From positions 124,001 through 188,000 of the forward strand of contig CBFFRP010000426.1 of NCBI GenBank assembly GCA_965644295.1: DNA of 64,000 nt. The letters are read 5' to 3'. This DNA comes from Paraphysomonas bandaiensis (lineage: Eukaryota > Chrysophyceae). The number at the start of each line of letters is the position of its first letter. Position 1 is the first letter of the stretch. The position numbers and the translations under genes are program-made. The notes under the pieces were generated by a model. The model made no database searches and was not told where the DNA came from. It saw only the letters and a program-made list of their open reading frames with translations. Shown in pieces: positions 22,307-32,898 of this stretch.

Positions 22307-24637
22307 TTAATTGCTCTTCATTGCAGCTGCATCTTCCATCTCCATTCCTTCGTCCTCCACGACACATGTTCTCGCTATGTGCCTACGTAGAAGGGAAAGC
22401 GAAATACATCGTGAGCACAAGCAATATAATTAATGTCCGTGCACCATACCTATGCTCCAACACCTTATCAGTGGGGACTCTTTCCAGCAACATCCAAAAT
22501 TTTGTGGTCGCATTTTTGATGACGCGCATGACTGATGCTGTAGAAAAAGCAATACAGTGTGAGAATTAAGAAAGGTAAAAGAAAATGTTGAATGAGACTC
22601 ACTTCGTGTGTCATCGGCCTGGTCATCACTTGCGGGGTGAACTGACATTAGCTCCGGAAAGTGCTCCCGGAGTGAATTTATCAACAACACAACCGATCCG
22701 ATAACAAATACAAGAGGGCGGATCTGAGGTACCATGAAAATACCTCAACGTTAAAGAGCTAAAACCTTACCGAAAAAACATATATAACGACCGTGGATAT
22801 CAAGGAGAAAGAGAGCAGAGCACCATAGAAAATTATGGACACTTGCATGTCAGAGAAGTTCCAAATATTGATCAGTGTCTGTATCATCATAAGGGTAAGC
22901 ATATACGCATATAATGTGCACTAAAATAGGTAGTATCTATCATTTATAGCTAACATATGGAAGCAGCTTATAACGATGATAGTATTGAACGAAAACTACA
23001 CCAACCCACACACCTTACAGAATAACAATATACATAAACACGATAGCCTACCTCCAAGTTGGACATCATACGATCAAGGTCTTCTTGCGCATCATGAAGT
23101 GGTTCCTGTAGTGTCTGCAGTACAAACTCTGGAGTTTTCATTTGAGCAACACTAAGGTTACGGGTGGATCCCGCTGGGGCGGCAGGCGATGAATTAGGTT
23201 TCGCATCGATCATACTGTTCCATTTGATAATGTGAGTGAAATTCTTTTTCTCCGTGATTGAGAGGAATCCGTTGATAAGCACCACGAAAAAAAATATTAG
23301 CGGTAGGTGATGGGCCTCGGTCCCAAAACAGATAAACCCGAAAAGCTGTTTAACAGTTACGGTTGCAAAGGGTATGCGTTTTCTCGTACCGCTATGAGAA
23401 TAAAGACTTCTGGAAAGCGTAATACAGGTGAAAGGGCGGCAGGAGGGGTGTTCGCAAAACGACGGATGCGGAGATAAGTTCGATACATTTCTTCTGGATC
23501 AAAAGTTTTTCGTTTTGGGTCCACCTCCCCTTCTCCCTTATCCTAGAATGAACAACCAATATTTACAAAGGGCTATCATTTACTTTTGTCACTAACCTCG
23601 CCGGTGTAGGAGGCTAGCAGACGCAACATCTTCTTAGGTGGTTCCCCTTCCAGATACAGTCGATATACGGGCCCTGGTGGGAGCAGTAGCTGCACCTCAA
23701 CACAGAGGAAACCTAAACTGTGTTTGCTCTTTTGCATCGCCGAGCCCGGAAGGACATCAAGACCGGACCGATACATGTCCATTGGATTCTGTCTCATATA
23801 TTATCAACTTAAAATGTAGTGAAAGTACATATAACTTGCCTTGTCATCGACCACGGGATGTACCATCATCCACTCTGTTTTAGGTGGGCGAGGTCCTTGA
23901 GGGGTGACATAAGACGAGAGGGGTATGACCACACGACCAAGGAAGCTGTCGCGACCGCCCTGTACGCTGTACTCCTCCTTAATAAGGATATATGCATCAG
24001 AAGTGATATCTCCAACAGGAAATGTGCCTTCAAACTCTTCCTTTGAACTTCCATCAGCCGCATCAAGACCAAGGAACTGAAAAGTCTCTACTTGTGTGCC
24101 CACCCACACCTACACACATAGCCAACTTAAATAATGTAAACCATTATGCTAATACTCACCTCAAAGCTCGGCCGTGTAGCAGACATGTATTTCGCACCTG
24201 ACACTTTAATCACAACACTACCAACCGTTTTGACGGGTAGCGAGCCAGGGACAGGAAAGAAAGCAGGTGTAGATCTAGAAACTGGTTCTGGCTCATACCC
24301 AGCATAACCCTTTGGTGGTTTCCGTCCAACATATTTCCCTATTACACTATCAGATTAAATTATCAGTATGAGTGTTATGTATAATACCAAAATAAAATCC
24401 TGAACTACCCCCTGAAGATTTTTTGGAAGTTGATTCCGTCAATTCAGAAGACTTCTCTTTTATTTCTTGTGATCCTATTGGCTCAGATGAAATTGAAGGT
24501 GTACTATCAGATGATACAGTGGGATCAGAGGTGTCAGATGGAGTAGAATTTATAGTAGTTTGTGATTTTCTTTTCTCTCTGTTTTCTTTAATGTATTTAC
24601 CGGGATACCATTTATCTTTATCACTGGATTTAGACAT
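22307..24637 (-). CDS. C2-domain protein with C-terminal membrane region (MCTP-like)
   Basis: Ten exons on the minus strand: 24637-24388, 24338-24160, 24109-23840, 23788-23597, 23542-23390, 23345-23052, 22878-22771, 22723-22603, 22537-22450, 22382-22307. Total 1731 nt, 576 residues. The N-terminus is charged and Ser/Thr-rich. A C2-type beta sandwich follows (VVIKVSGAKYMS, EVWVGTQVETFQF, DSFLGRVVIPLSSYV), then hydrophobic segments (FILIALFGFICFG; LPLIFFFVVLINGFL), a helical loop (LQEPLHDAQEDLDRMMSNLE) and a terminal membrane hairpin (VSIIFYGALLSFSLISTVVIYVF). This order matches MCTP/ferlin-type membrane tethers with the plant phosphoribosyltransferase C-terminal domain, which hold ER or vesicle membranes close to other membranes. 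Only one C2 domain is evident, fewer than usual, and typical calcium-binding aspartates are not obvious. The intron after 23840 starts with GC (AAG/GCAAGT). Confidence 0.8.
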
Positions 24638-25135
24638 GTTTAAGAGAGTAATAGGGATTAAAAGAGTATTTGAATAGATTGAGAGTTTGGTTAGGAAGAT
24701 GTATGTATGTATGTATAGAGGGGGTGAAGATGTGGATGTTGTGAGTGTATGCTGAGAGTTGTGTAGATATGTAGAGCAGATATGTAGACAGAGTGTATGT
24801 ATGTACTGCTGTGTGGGGAATTCCTATCAGTACATGTGATGCGGTATGTACTCTATAGATATGTCTATGTGTACAGGTACATCCATACAACATACATATA
24901 CAGCAGTACTCTAGAACCTTGTACCGAAATCCTGTCCCGTACGATACGAACGTACCGTACACCGTATAGCACTGTATTTCTCGTACAGCAGTATGCTATG
25001 GAAGGATGCATCAACTCAACTGCACTCTACTTAAGTCACTCTACTATCTATTGCAGTGAATATGCAGATAGAGTTACATCAGTTGATATATCATACTCTG
25101 CAATAGCATTTGTGTAGTGGGTAACAGATTATAAG
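24638..25135. promoter_or_regulatory. Divergent promoter with three ACTGCTGT motifs
   Basis: The 498 bp between the divergent C2-protein and J-protein start codons contains ACTGCTGT at 24805-24812 and its reverse complement ACAGCAGT at 24900-24907 and 24985-24992. Short (TGTA)n runs lie near 24700 and 24795. Three copies in 500 bp make this the densest cluster of the motif. Confidence 0.5.
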
Positions 25136-26171
25136 ATGTCTACATTTTGTAAATCTGGAATCCAGTTTATAATATTCATCGTATTGCTTCTTATATCTCC
25201 CATGCACTTATTGGCTAGAGAGAGTTCTCACTACGACACATTAGGAGTTAAACGAGGGGCATCAGAGAGTGAAATTAAGAAAGGTATAGCAATCTAATCC
25301 CACATAGTGTTTTATTTAATCATAGTTTGTGGTTTATTTAGCATTTAGGAAGCTATCTCTCAAATATCACCCGGATAAAAATAAACATGACCCGTCCGCC
25401 CAAGAAAAGTTTATGAAGCTTGCTGATGCTTACGACGTATTGTCTGATTCTGAAAAGCGTCGTCAGTACGACTTGTCTCAGCGAGTTGACTTTCAGCCTA
25501 GAAATGACCCTAGGACCGGCGGTATGTATCATCACTCCAATAGGCGATATTATTACTCAAAGAGAAGTTTCGGAGGTCCGAATAGGAATTCATTTACATT
25601 CACATCTTCTGGTGGAAAATTTTATTTTACATCTGATTCGAATCAATTCACTGTTGAAGATGGCGGAGTTCTTGCTGTGCTCGGTTGGATCGTGAGTACG
25701 GCTGCATTTGTACTTCCTTTGTGCTTCATTGGGTGCCCACTGTTAGCAATATGTGGTGTATGGAAGCTATGCAGCTTTTGCCGTCGAGGATCCGCCCAAG
25801 CTTCAAATGTAAATTCGTCCGCATTGCTACCTTCTTTAACGCATGCCACTCTGACTCGGGATAAAAGAATACTCATAGTTGCTCTCTCGCCGTCAGCAGC
25901 TGTATCACTAGATAGAATCCGTAAAAAATTTCTTCGCGACCCTATACTCATGTGTACTGCCACGGTCGACGGGAGAATGAACAATAAAAATGACATTATT
26001 GCCTTCTGCAAGCAAGGTTCGAAGTATACTTTGTTTCCTCCGGAAGGACCTATGCACAGTTCAACTGTTGAAGTTGACAGTTGGATAGAAAAAATTCTCA
26101 ATGGAGAGATTCCGTGGGAGAGTACCGCAACAATTCCTCCACATGTAAAGCCCAATGTGTTGCAGTCGTAA
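25136..26171 (+). CDS. ER-type J-domain (DnaJ/Hsp40) protein with membrane span
   Basis: Exons 25136-25283 and 25342-26171 give 325 residues. The N-terminus is a signal peptide ([19 protein letters not shown]), directly followed by a J-domain starting [20 protein letters not shown], with the HPD motif (KYHPDKN) just after the intron. A Gly/aromatic linker and a hydrophobic segment ([20 protein letters not shown], about residues 180-210) follow, then a C-terminal domain of about 100 residues without a recognised family. J-domains stimulate Hsp70 ATPase. The order signal peptide, J-domain, transmembrane segment suggests an ER membrane protein with a luminal J-domain partnering BiP. The first exon is needed to supply the signal peptide and first half of the J-domain; the downstream exon alone would miss both. 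Confidence 0.88.
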
Positions 26172-26958
26172 TGGCTTTGTGTATAATAGAAAAAATGTAA
26201 TAATACCTCATCGCTCGTAATTTACCTTGTCGACCTCTTTGTTGGCGACTCTGCAGTAGAAATTAGAAATCTGTAACCACTGTGTGTGGATTAATAAATA
26301 CTTCAGCTCTCAAAGTCAAATTTGTTGCATGATTCGTAGCTCGTTCATTACTCCCGGTGTACATACGCCTTGTTATGCATAGGGTTCACTCCTGACGTGA
26401 TGTAGTATAGCAGCTAAGGTGCTAAGGATGTTTCCATAAGATGGAAACTACGTAGTGGTACAAGTTTTCACTCGAAGGAACATACTTAATTATACCATCA
26501 ACCATCATATGTATTAGCACTAAATATTCATACAGGGATAGCATCTAATATTATGATGTAACCGCGACATAGTCTGTAAGAACTAGATAATTAGTCATCA
26601 CCCCACAAATTAGTTGACAACGACATCTGTGTTACAGTTTCTTATCCTCTCTAATCGTATCTAGCAACATATACAGTTGTAGATTGTAGAAGTAGTTGAT
26701 ATAATTACACTGTGTAAGCTAATATGCTAACTACAATAATTACATGGGAGCATTAGGTGCAGATTGCATTTATAGTAGATAAATCCGCCCCACTTAATTA
26801 CAAATAAACGTATCTCACTCCTGCTTAGAAACATAGACTACAATATATATGTCTTATATGTTGCATTCGCACTTATGGCGCGATACTGTAAATTTTCACT
26901 TTTCTCATCCCCTAGTCTCTCACACCGATCGTTCATTGAACAGTTGGTAGAGCTTATG
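26172..26958. other. Spacer between convergent J-protein and guanylate kinase genes
   Basis: AT-rich 787 bp. I see no coding frame, RNA gene or repeat in it. Confidence 0.6.
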
Positions 26959-27586
26959 TCAACTGCACACTGCTGGAAACCATTCACTCACATGTTTGAA
27001 AAGCTTCTCAGACGCAGCTTGACGACAGTCATTGTAGACGACAGCATCAAAGTTCCCCTCACATAAGCCATATTCTATCTCTTCTTTGGCGTTTCCTAGT
27101 CGTACTTTTAACTGTTCTTCGCTTTCAGTTCCCCTTTCTCGCAATCTCTGCTCGAGAACATCAATACTGGGTGGAGCTATGAAAACAAATTTTGCACTAA
27201 AACTGGCCTCGCGTAATTGCTTCACACCAGAGACATCAATATCCATAATGCATATTCGACCAGTACTATGTATTCTAGAAATAGCCTCATGGCTTGTACC
27301 GTATATATTAGAGTGAACCTGTGCGTGCTCAACAAACAGTTTGTTATCAATACCTAGTTGCATCGCCTCATGTGAGACATAGTGATAGTGTACACCATTA
27401 ATTTCTCCACGACGAGGTTTTCGTGTTGTATGTGACACAGCAAATGCAAACTTATCCTTGAATCTAGACATTAACAACTCTATCAGAGTACCTGTACATA
27501 CACATACTATAAATACCCTTCATTATAATCTATTAAAATATACCCTTCCCCACACCACTAGGGCCGCATATAACCAACGTTTTCAT
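26959..27586 (-). CDS. GUK1: Guanylate kinase
   Basis: Exons 27586-27544 and 27491-26959 on the minus strand give 191 residues, typical for the family. The first exon encodes MKTLVICGPSGVGKG, the P-loop; the intron splits the P-loop right at GKG/T. The second exon has the GMP-binding residues (SHTTRKPRRGEINGVHYHYV), the substrate-site Y in SNIYGTS, the DIDVSGVKQL Walker-B-like strand and the lid arginines (LEQRLRERGTESEEQLKVRL). The enzyme phosphorylates GMP (and dGMP) to GDP with ATP in nucleotide salvage. No targeting extension is seen, so it is probably cytosolic. Confidence 0.95.
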
Positions 27587-28087
27587 AGTAATATAATAGA
27601 TTCACAATGTAATGGAGACCCACCACTATCAAGGAATGAAATGGAGTGTGTATGGTATGTGTGTGGAGACATACATCTAGACATGATGATACTGCTGTAC
27701 ATTGCTCGAGCCACTGGAGTGTGTATTTCACGCAGATTACGATTTCGTAGTGCATACAAAAAAGCAGTACACTACATTGCAGAAAACTAGAATTTCAAGG
27801 GTTTTGTGTGGCAGAATCTTCGATCCATGCATACCTACAATACTGGGGGTGGTTGTGGTATACCATCATATATCATATACGCACAGTATTCTGTGCCCCA
27901 GGAAGTTTCCCCACCAGTTCCTTTCAGCTGCTGTCTGTACACAGCAGTGTTCGTCCCACATACAGTGCAGTGCAGTGTATGTATATATACAGCAGCTCGT
28001 GTCTGCTGTACAGATGTGAGTCACTGTCATCTGCTGTGTATGTATACACACTCCATCAGACTCACGTAACCTCATCATATCATCAGT
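27587..28087. promoter_or_regulatory. Divergent promoter, guanylate kinase / ankyrin gene
   Basis: Carries ACTGCTGT at 27691-27698 (about 105 bp upstream of the kinase ATG) and ACAGCAGT at 27941-27948, the latter inside a dyad, CTGCTGT...ACAGCAG, near 27929-27948. From about 27.87 kb to the ATG it is homologous to the region upstream of the second ankyrin gene (57.77-57.95 kb, opposite strand). Confidence 0.5.
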
Positions 28088-28927
28088 ATGGGTATGTTGA
28101 GTATATCTGATCTCAACGATGACGTGATTCGTCTGATCATCTCTATGATCCCACACAAAGCTCTCCTTCCTGTGATGATGACTTGCAAGAGACTTCACGA
28201 CATGGCTGATAACACGAGAGCTAAGAGCAGAGACAAGAGCAGAGAGAGACTTGAGTCACATGCATCTCACTACTGTATGACCAACTCCATGGTCTCATGG
28301 GCTCTGTCTATGGGCTGCCCTCACCTCAAACTAATGAATACATGTGCACTATACGGCAGACTACAGCAGATGATATACTTACACACACATATATATATAC
28401 ATACACATAATGCAGATCATGCTTCTATTGAATTGGATACACATCAGTGGCTTCATGCACAGGACCCTCCATGTCCATGGAATGTATATAATTCAATGAC
28501 TTGCAGAGATGCTGCAAGAGGTGGGCACTTGGATGTTCTTAGGTGGCTTCGTTCACAGGACCCTCCATGTCCATGGAATGGATTTACTTGCAGTGCTGCT
28601 GCAAGATGTGGGCACTTAGATGTTCTTAGATGGCTTCGTTCACAGGACCCTCCATGTCCATGGAGTGAATACACGAAGCTGCTACATGACGTGGACGCTT
28701 GGATGTTCTGGAATGGCTTCGTTCACAGGACCCTCCATGTCCATGGGATGAAGTTACCTGCAAATTTGCTGCAGAGACACTTGGTTGTTCTTAGGTGGCT
28801 TCGTTCACAGGACCCTCCATGTCCATGGAATGAATTTACTTGCAGTGCTGCTGCAGAGGGTGGGCACTTGGATGTTCAGAGATGGCTTCGTTCACAGGAC
28901 CTTCCATGTCCAATGTCCATGTTTTGA
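28088..28927 (+). CDS. F-box-like protein with short CPW-type ankyrin repeats
   Basis: Single exon, 279 residues. The N-terminus (ISDLNDDVIRLIISMIPHKA, then LPVMMTCKRLHDMAD) resembles an F-box, which would link to an SCF ubiquitin ligase; this is a weak match. It is followed by about five 29-residue ankyrin-like repeats of the pattern GHLDVLRWLRSQDPPCPW plus TCSAAA. Such repeats are abundant in large protist and algal families. The third repeat is read in a shifted frame (about 28674-28790) and returns to frame later, so two compensating indels have scrambled about 40 residues. It ends PMSMF then TGA, the same end as the large paralogue at 51.5-57.8 kb on the other strand. A dinucleotide run in the coding sequence gives a variable His/Thr/Ile-rich loop. 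Confidence 0.75.
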   Translation: MGMLSISDLNDDVIRLIISMIPHKALLPVMMTCKRLHDMADNTRAKSRDKSRERLESHASHYCMTNSMVSWALSMGCPHLKLMNTCALYGRLQQMIYLHTHIYIHTHNADHASIELDTHQWLHAQDPPCPWNVYNSMTCRDAARGGHLDVLRWLRSQDPPCPWNGFTCSAAARCGHLDVLRWLRSQDPPCPWSEYTKLLHDVDAWMFWNGFVHRTLHVHGMKLPANLLQRHLVVLRWLRSQDPPCPWNEFTCSAAAEGGHLDVQRWLRSQDLPCPMSMF

Positions 28928-31724
28928 AATGATATGCCTCTCTGCTACATAGTATGGACATTTGGATGTTTTGAATATCTTTATTTATATTAGGCATTAT
29001 GGCCTAGTTTTCAGGAGGTGCCTAATATTCTAATCAGACATGAAATAATAAGAATCTCATGATTATTTTGTATATGGATAAAGAGAGCATTTTTAAAATC
29101 CACATCGACTGTATTACATACAGGGGGATTCAAAATACGTAATCGGAATCTTTTCGTATATGGCTATATATATAGGAAAGTCTGATTATTACATGAGAAC
29201 GGTTGTGTACAGAAACTAGTTTATATCTATATACTAACTACAGTAATAACTAGATTTGCTAAATACTACTAGTGGCGCGCAACCGTCTCGGGACTGCTTG
29301 TGCATCGCTGCGAGCACCATGGTGCAACCGTCCCTTGTATTGAGGTTAGTCGGGGGGTCTACCTTTGGGCAATGTGTCTGGCGGGCCTGTGCCATGGATT
29401 ATGTGAGGGGTGGATGAGGCGAGATGTATATGAAAGTGTAAGTCGGTGGTGGAGATGGTGCTGGTTGTTGAGGTGGGGTTTCGGCCACAAGTAAGGAGGA
29501 GTTGTTTCCGGAGTGGTTGCGCTTGCCTCTGTCGGGTCTGGACTCTTGCAGAGAGTGTAGTTCTTGGGGTGGGTGTCGCCTGGAGTAGTTGGAGTATTTT
29601 TGGTGTCGGGTGGGTATCCTGGGACTGGCATTGCTGTGAAGGTGTCGTGACCGGTGTCGCCGGTGCCGTGTCTGCGTTGTGGTGTCTGAATCCCCCTATT
29701 GCGAAGCATGCGGAGCCCTCCATCATATAGGGGGAGTAGGATAGAGGCGATGGTTTTTCGAGGGCGTGGAACTGATGTTATCATAATAGTGATTGCAATA
29801 CAAAATCGGAATCTTTTCGTATATGGCTAGTTAGATGTGAGACAATGCCATGACATAAGTAGAGTTTGCGTATCTGATCCATACCAACGTACGTGACAGT
29901 TTCCAAAATAACTGTATTATCAATTTAACTCCTTGTTTCTGTTAACATCGTATTTAACTCAACATCGTATTATCTCATGAGTATTGAGCTCACGATGAGT
30001 ATCTGATATACTTCGAATAGCTTAAAGAGCCATATATCAAGAAATCAGCTTCAGATGTCAGGTTGAAATCTTAGCTAAATAATGTTTCTGAAAAACGCAT
30101 TCTAGTAGTCTTGACTGTGGGATGATTTCGGGATAGATAATAACGAACAAGTATCTATCAGTGTATCTATATACATGATAAATTTAGTTGTGGAATGTAT
30201 TCATGTACACTATACACGCCCTACTATCTACTACATATATACTTTATAGTCCGATCGACTAATGTAAATTCATTAACACTAATCCCAGGAGAGCTATGAA
30301 TTTAAATTAACGTATTATATATATACTAATTCGACGTACGTAGTCAACAGAAATTCGTAGATATGTCAAAAATTAGCAAAGATAGGCCATAAGCACTGGT
30401 AGAGGTATATAGATACAAGCATCACACATACCTTTATAGTACCTCCTTGCTATTCCTCCTTCCTGCTATGATCCCACTACCACTACTGGACTCTACATTT
30501 TATCCTCTGGTAGCTATTCTATATTAGTATAAGGCGGTTGGCGGTCATCCCTGCCCCAACGGGTGCTGCATCGTCGTCATCGAACTCAACCTCATACATC
30601 CCTGAACGTATTTTGCAAGGCATGTTGTCAACATCTATACAAAGCCTTATACCTCGACACAATGTCTCCGATAACATCTAAACTCTTTTGGGGGACTCTC
30701 AAATACATAAATACACAGTGATATCTATGTGGCTGTATCATATTCTAGATCATAGATCACGGATGTATCATTTTCATAGGGTAGCAAACTCGCACATAGT
30801 AATGTTCTTATGTATATCCTCTTTATGCACCTCATCCAATTGATTTAATGCACATATTTGGGATTGATCGTGTTTGATAAATGTATCATTAGCACCAACA
30901 GGACACCTTCGCAAAGAACATGCATGCAGATAGTGCTTTCACATGATTTCGTAGATAAGGATTGAATGATAATTCCATTGTATAAACGTAGTTGGATATA
31001 TGTGCTGCAGATTGAGGTACTCCACGGATTGGACACTTAACTGCACTGAAGATACTATTGTCTATTGTCACCTTCAAAGCGGTATAAAACCCATGGCCAA
31101 ACTGACACTATGAATTATATTTATAGCAAGATTGCATCATTTTCAACGATCACGAGTAAACATAGTGTGTGTAGAATGAGGGTTCTAACGTATATCTGAT
31201 CCGATGAAGAAAACCTCAACCGGTACTAGATGTTATCACTGCAGTGACTAAATAACTGAAGAATATTTCATGAAAAATACTTGTATATAACTCTTGATAC
31301 ACAAGGCCGTGCAAGGTGTCCTAATCGGGACTTGGTTAATTCTATCATCCTGATAAATCACTTCAATCGTTTTTTAATTGGTTTCGTGTGAGTAACGGAG
31401 TACTATTTTCTAGTTTCATAAAGATATCATATACACAGTATAGCTGTCTTAAATTCGAAATAATACCTTTAAATTCTAACGGACTACGTGGTAGCTGTGA
31501 TTCGATTACAGTGAGTCGAATCTTCAAGCCACTTTCGTTTGTGAGTGCCTGCAATTGGCAGCCATAAAACGATAGTGGGCGTTCGAAGATGGATGTCTAA
31601 AATTGATAGTAGATGGGTAGTTATTATTCCAATGCCCCACATATACACGAAGTCAGTCCAATCTACATATCAGAACTTATAACTAGTCCAACAATCACTG
31701 GTTATCTATACATAACTCGCCCAC
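28928..31724. other. Long intergenic region with a GC-rich island
   Basis: The first 200 bp are homologous to the 3' flank of the 51-kb ankyrin gene. A GC-rich island lies at 29271-29760 between 26-bp direct repeats. The remainder (29.83-31.72 kb) is AT-rich with no recognised gene. A minus-strand open frame of 52 codons (30677-30519) has plausible codon use and an acidic patch (EFDDDDAAPVGAGM) and may be an exon or relic, but I recognise nothing in it. Confidence 0.5.
29141..29829. repeat. 26-bp direct repeats flanking a compositionally odd island
   Basis: The same 26 bp (beginning AATCGGAATC and ending ATATGGCTA) occur at 29141-29166 and 29804-29829. Between them lies about 490 bp of G-rich plus strand, unlike its AT-rich flanks. 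Minus-strand open frames in it (29359-29784, 141 codons; 29346-29726) are Pro/Thr-rich and have no recognised domain. Confidence 0.6.
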
Positions 31725-32483
31725 TTAATCACTCTTATCAGCTTCAATTTTGAAATCATAGGGTCTGTAAAATCCATGGAGCTTATCCCAATACATTGTA
31801 TACTGAGCATAGTTTGACTCGGGAAGTCTATGGTGCACGTCGTGGGCCTTGACGCTATACAAGCCGAATGGAAGGTTTAAATCCAGCCTAGTATGATTGA
31901 GAGATGCCAAAATGCCACCTGTGGCAATAAATACTGCTACTGTGTATATATGGCAAGGAATGACATAAATCGTAAGAAGATGCAAGTATTCCCCAACCAC
32001 GTACTCAAAAGGATGTACGTTGATAGCATCTAAGTTGCCTCGAGATGGAGCCTTCTGTCTGTGGTGGTGTTTGTGCACAAGAGGATACAATGCACGGATA
32101 TGCAAAATGCGATGAAACCACATGTAGAAATAATCGTAGAACACAAAGAAAGCTATGAATGCAACCAATGTATTTCCGATTGTTAACTCACTTGATTCCC
32201 ATTTTATGGATGGGGTAGCATATGTGACCTGAATTACGTGATATACGAATAACACCGTAAATATTTTGTTGATAAATATGTACACCAGATCAAGCGTTTC
32301 TAGCTTATCCAGATGCTTCCCTCGGATTTCTATTTTGTTTGGAGTTCCGAATACCAATGGAACATATCGCGACAATACCTCCATTCCCACCCAAATGATA
32401 CACGCAAATAGGATACCAAAAGGAATGGTCCAAGTGGTAACATCATTCAATTGAAATCCTTCATCAAACAAACTGAATTCCAT
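31725..32483 (-). CDS. Fatty acid hydroxylase / sterol desaturase family enzyme
   Basis: Single exon, 252 residues. The three histidine boxes that hold the di-iron centre are visible: HRILH, HKHHH and HDVHH, with a further conserved NVHPFEY motif. Hydrophobic segments (IPFGILFACIIWVGMEVL; LVAFIAFFVFYDYFYMWF) show an integral ER-type membrane protein. The family includes C-4 sterol methyl oxidase, C-5 sterol desaturase, cholesterol 25-hydroxylase and alkane or sphingoid hydroxylases; the substrate cannot be told from sequence alone. The ATG at 32483 (MEFSLFDEG) is preferred: an upstream in-frame ATG at 32612 would only add residues encoded by a (TGTA)n repeat. Confidence 0.88.
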   Translation of the reverse strand: MEFSLFDEGFQLNDVTTWTIPFGILFACIIWVGMEVLSRYVPLVFGTPNKIEIRGKHLDKLETLDLVYIFINKIFTVLFVYHVIQVTYATPSIKWESSELTIGNTLVAFIAFFVFYDYFYMWFHRILHIRALYPLVHKHHHRQKAPSRGNLDAINVHPFEYVVGEYLHLLTIYVIPCHIYTVAVFIATGGILASLNHTRLDLNLPFGLYSVKAHDVHHRLPESNYAQYTMYWDKLHGFYRPYDFKIEADKSD

Positions 32484-32564
32484 GTTAATAGATATATAGA
32501 TATCTCTTAATACTGTGGTTTGATAATTGAGTGACAGGATGGTTGATATATATGGACATGTATG

Positions 32565-32596
<32 letters not shown>

Positions 32597-32894
32597 TATA
32601 CCAAACGATCACTATTTTACAACCATCAATTTGCTTCTATTTTTCACAACTTGAGTTTGAAGTACAACAAGTATGAAAATTATTTTTACAACTGGACAAT
32701 TTTTATTTTTGATATTTTGCAAAAAATTCGAAGAGGTGTGTCTGTCTCACTTGCCTCAACTTAAGTTCTTGTCAAAATGAAAACTCCGGATTTGATACAC
32801 TGAAATATAAGAAATTTATGAGGTTTTGACAAATTGTAGGGTGGGATTTTGACGAATTCCCGAGTTTTCATGGGGAAATGCATATTATTTGCTC
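32484..32894. promoter_or_regulatory. Upstream region of the hydroxylase gene, with (TATG)n
   Basis: About 410 bp between the hydroxylase ATG and the foldback element. It includes a short (TATG)n microsatellite at about 32560-32598, the third tetranucleotide tract of this type found just upstream of a gene. No other element is seen. Confidence 0.45.
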
Positions 32895-32898
32895 TGCT

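Noticed and set aside
22307-24637. Identification as CLPTM1
   Set aside because: First impression from membrane segments; the assembled exons show a C2 domain and an MCTP-like C-terminus instead.
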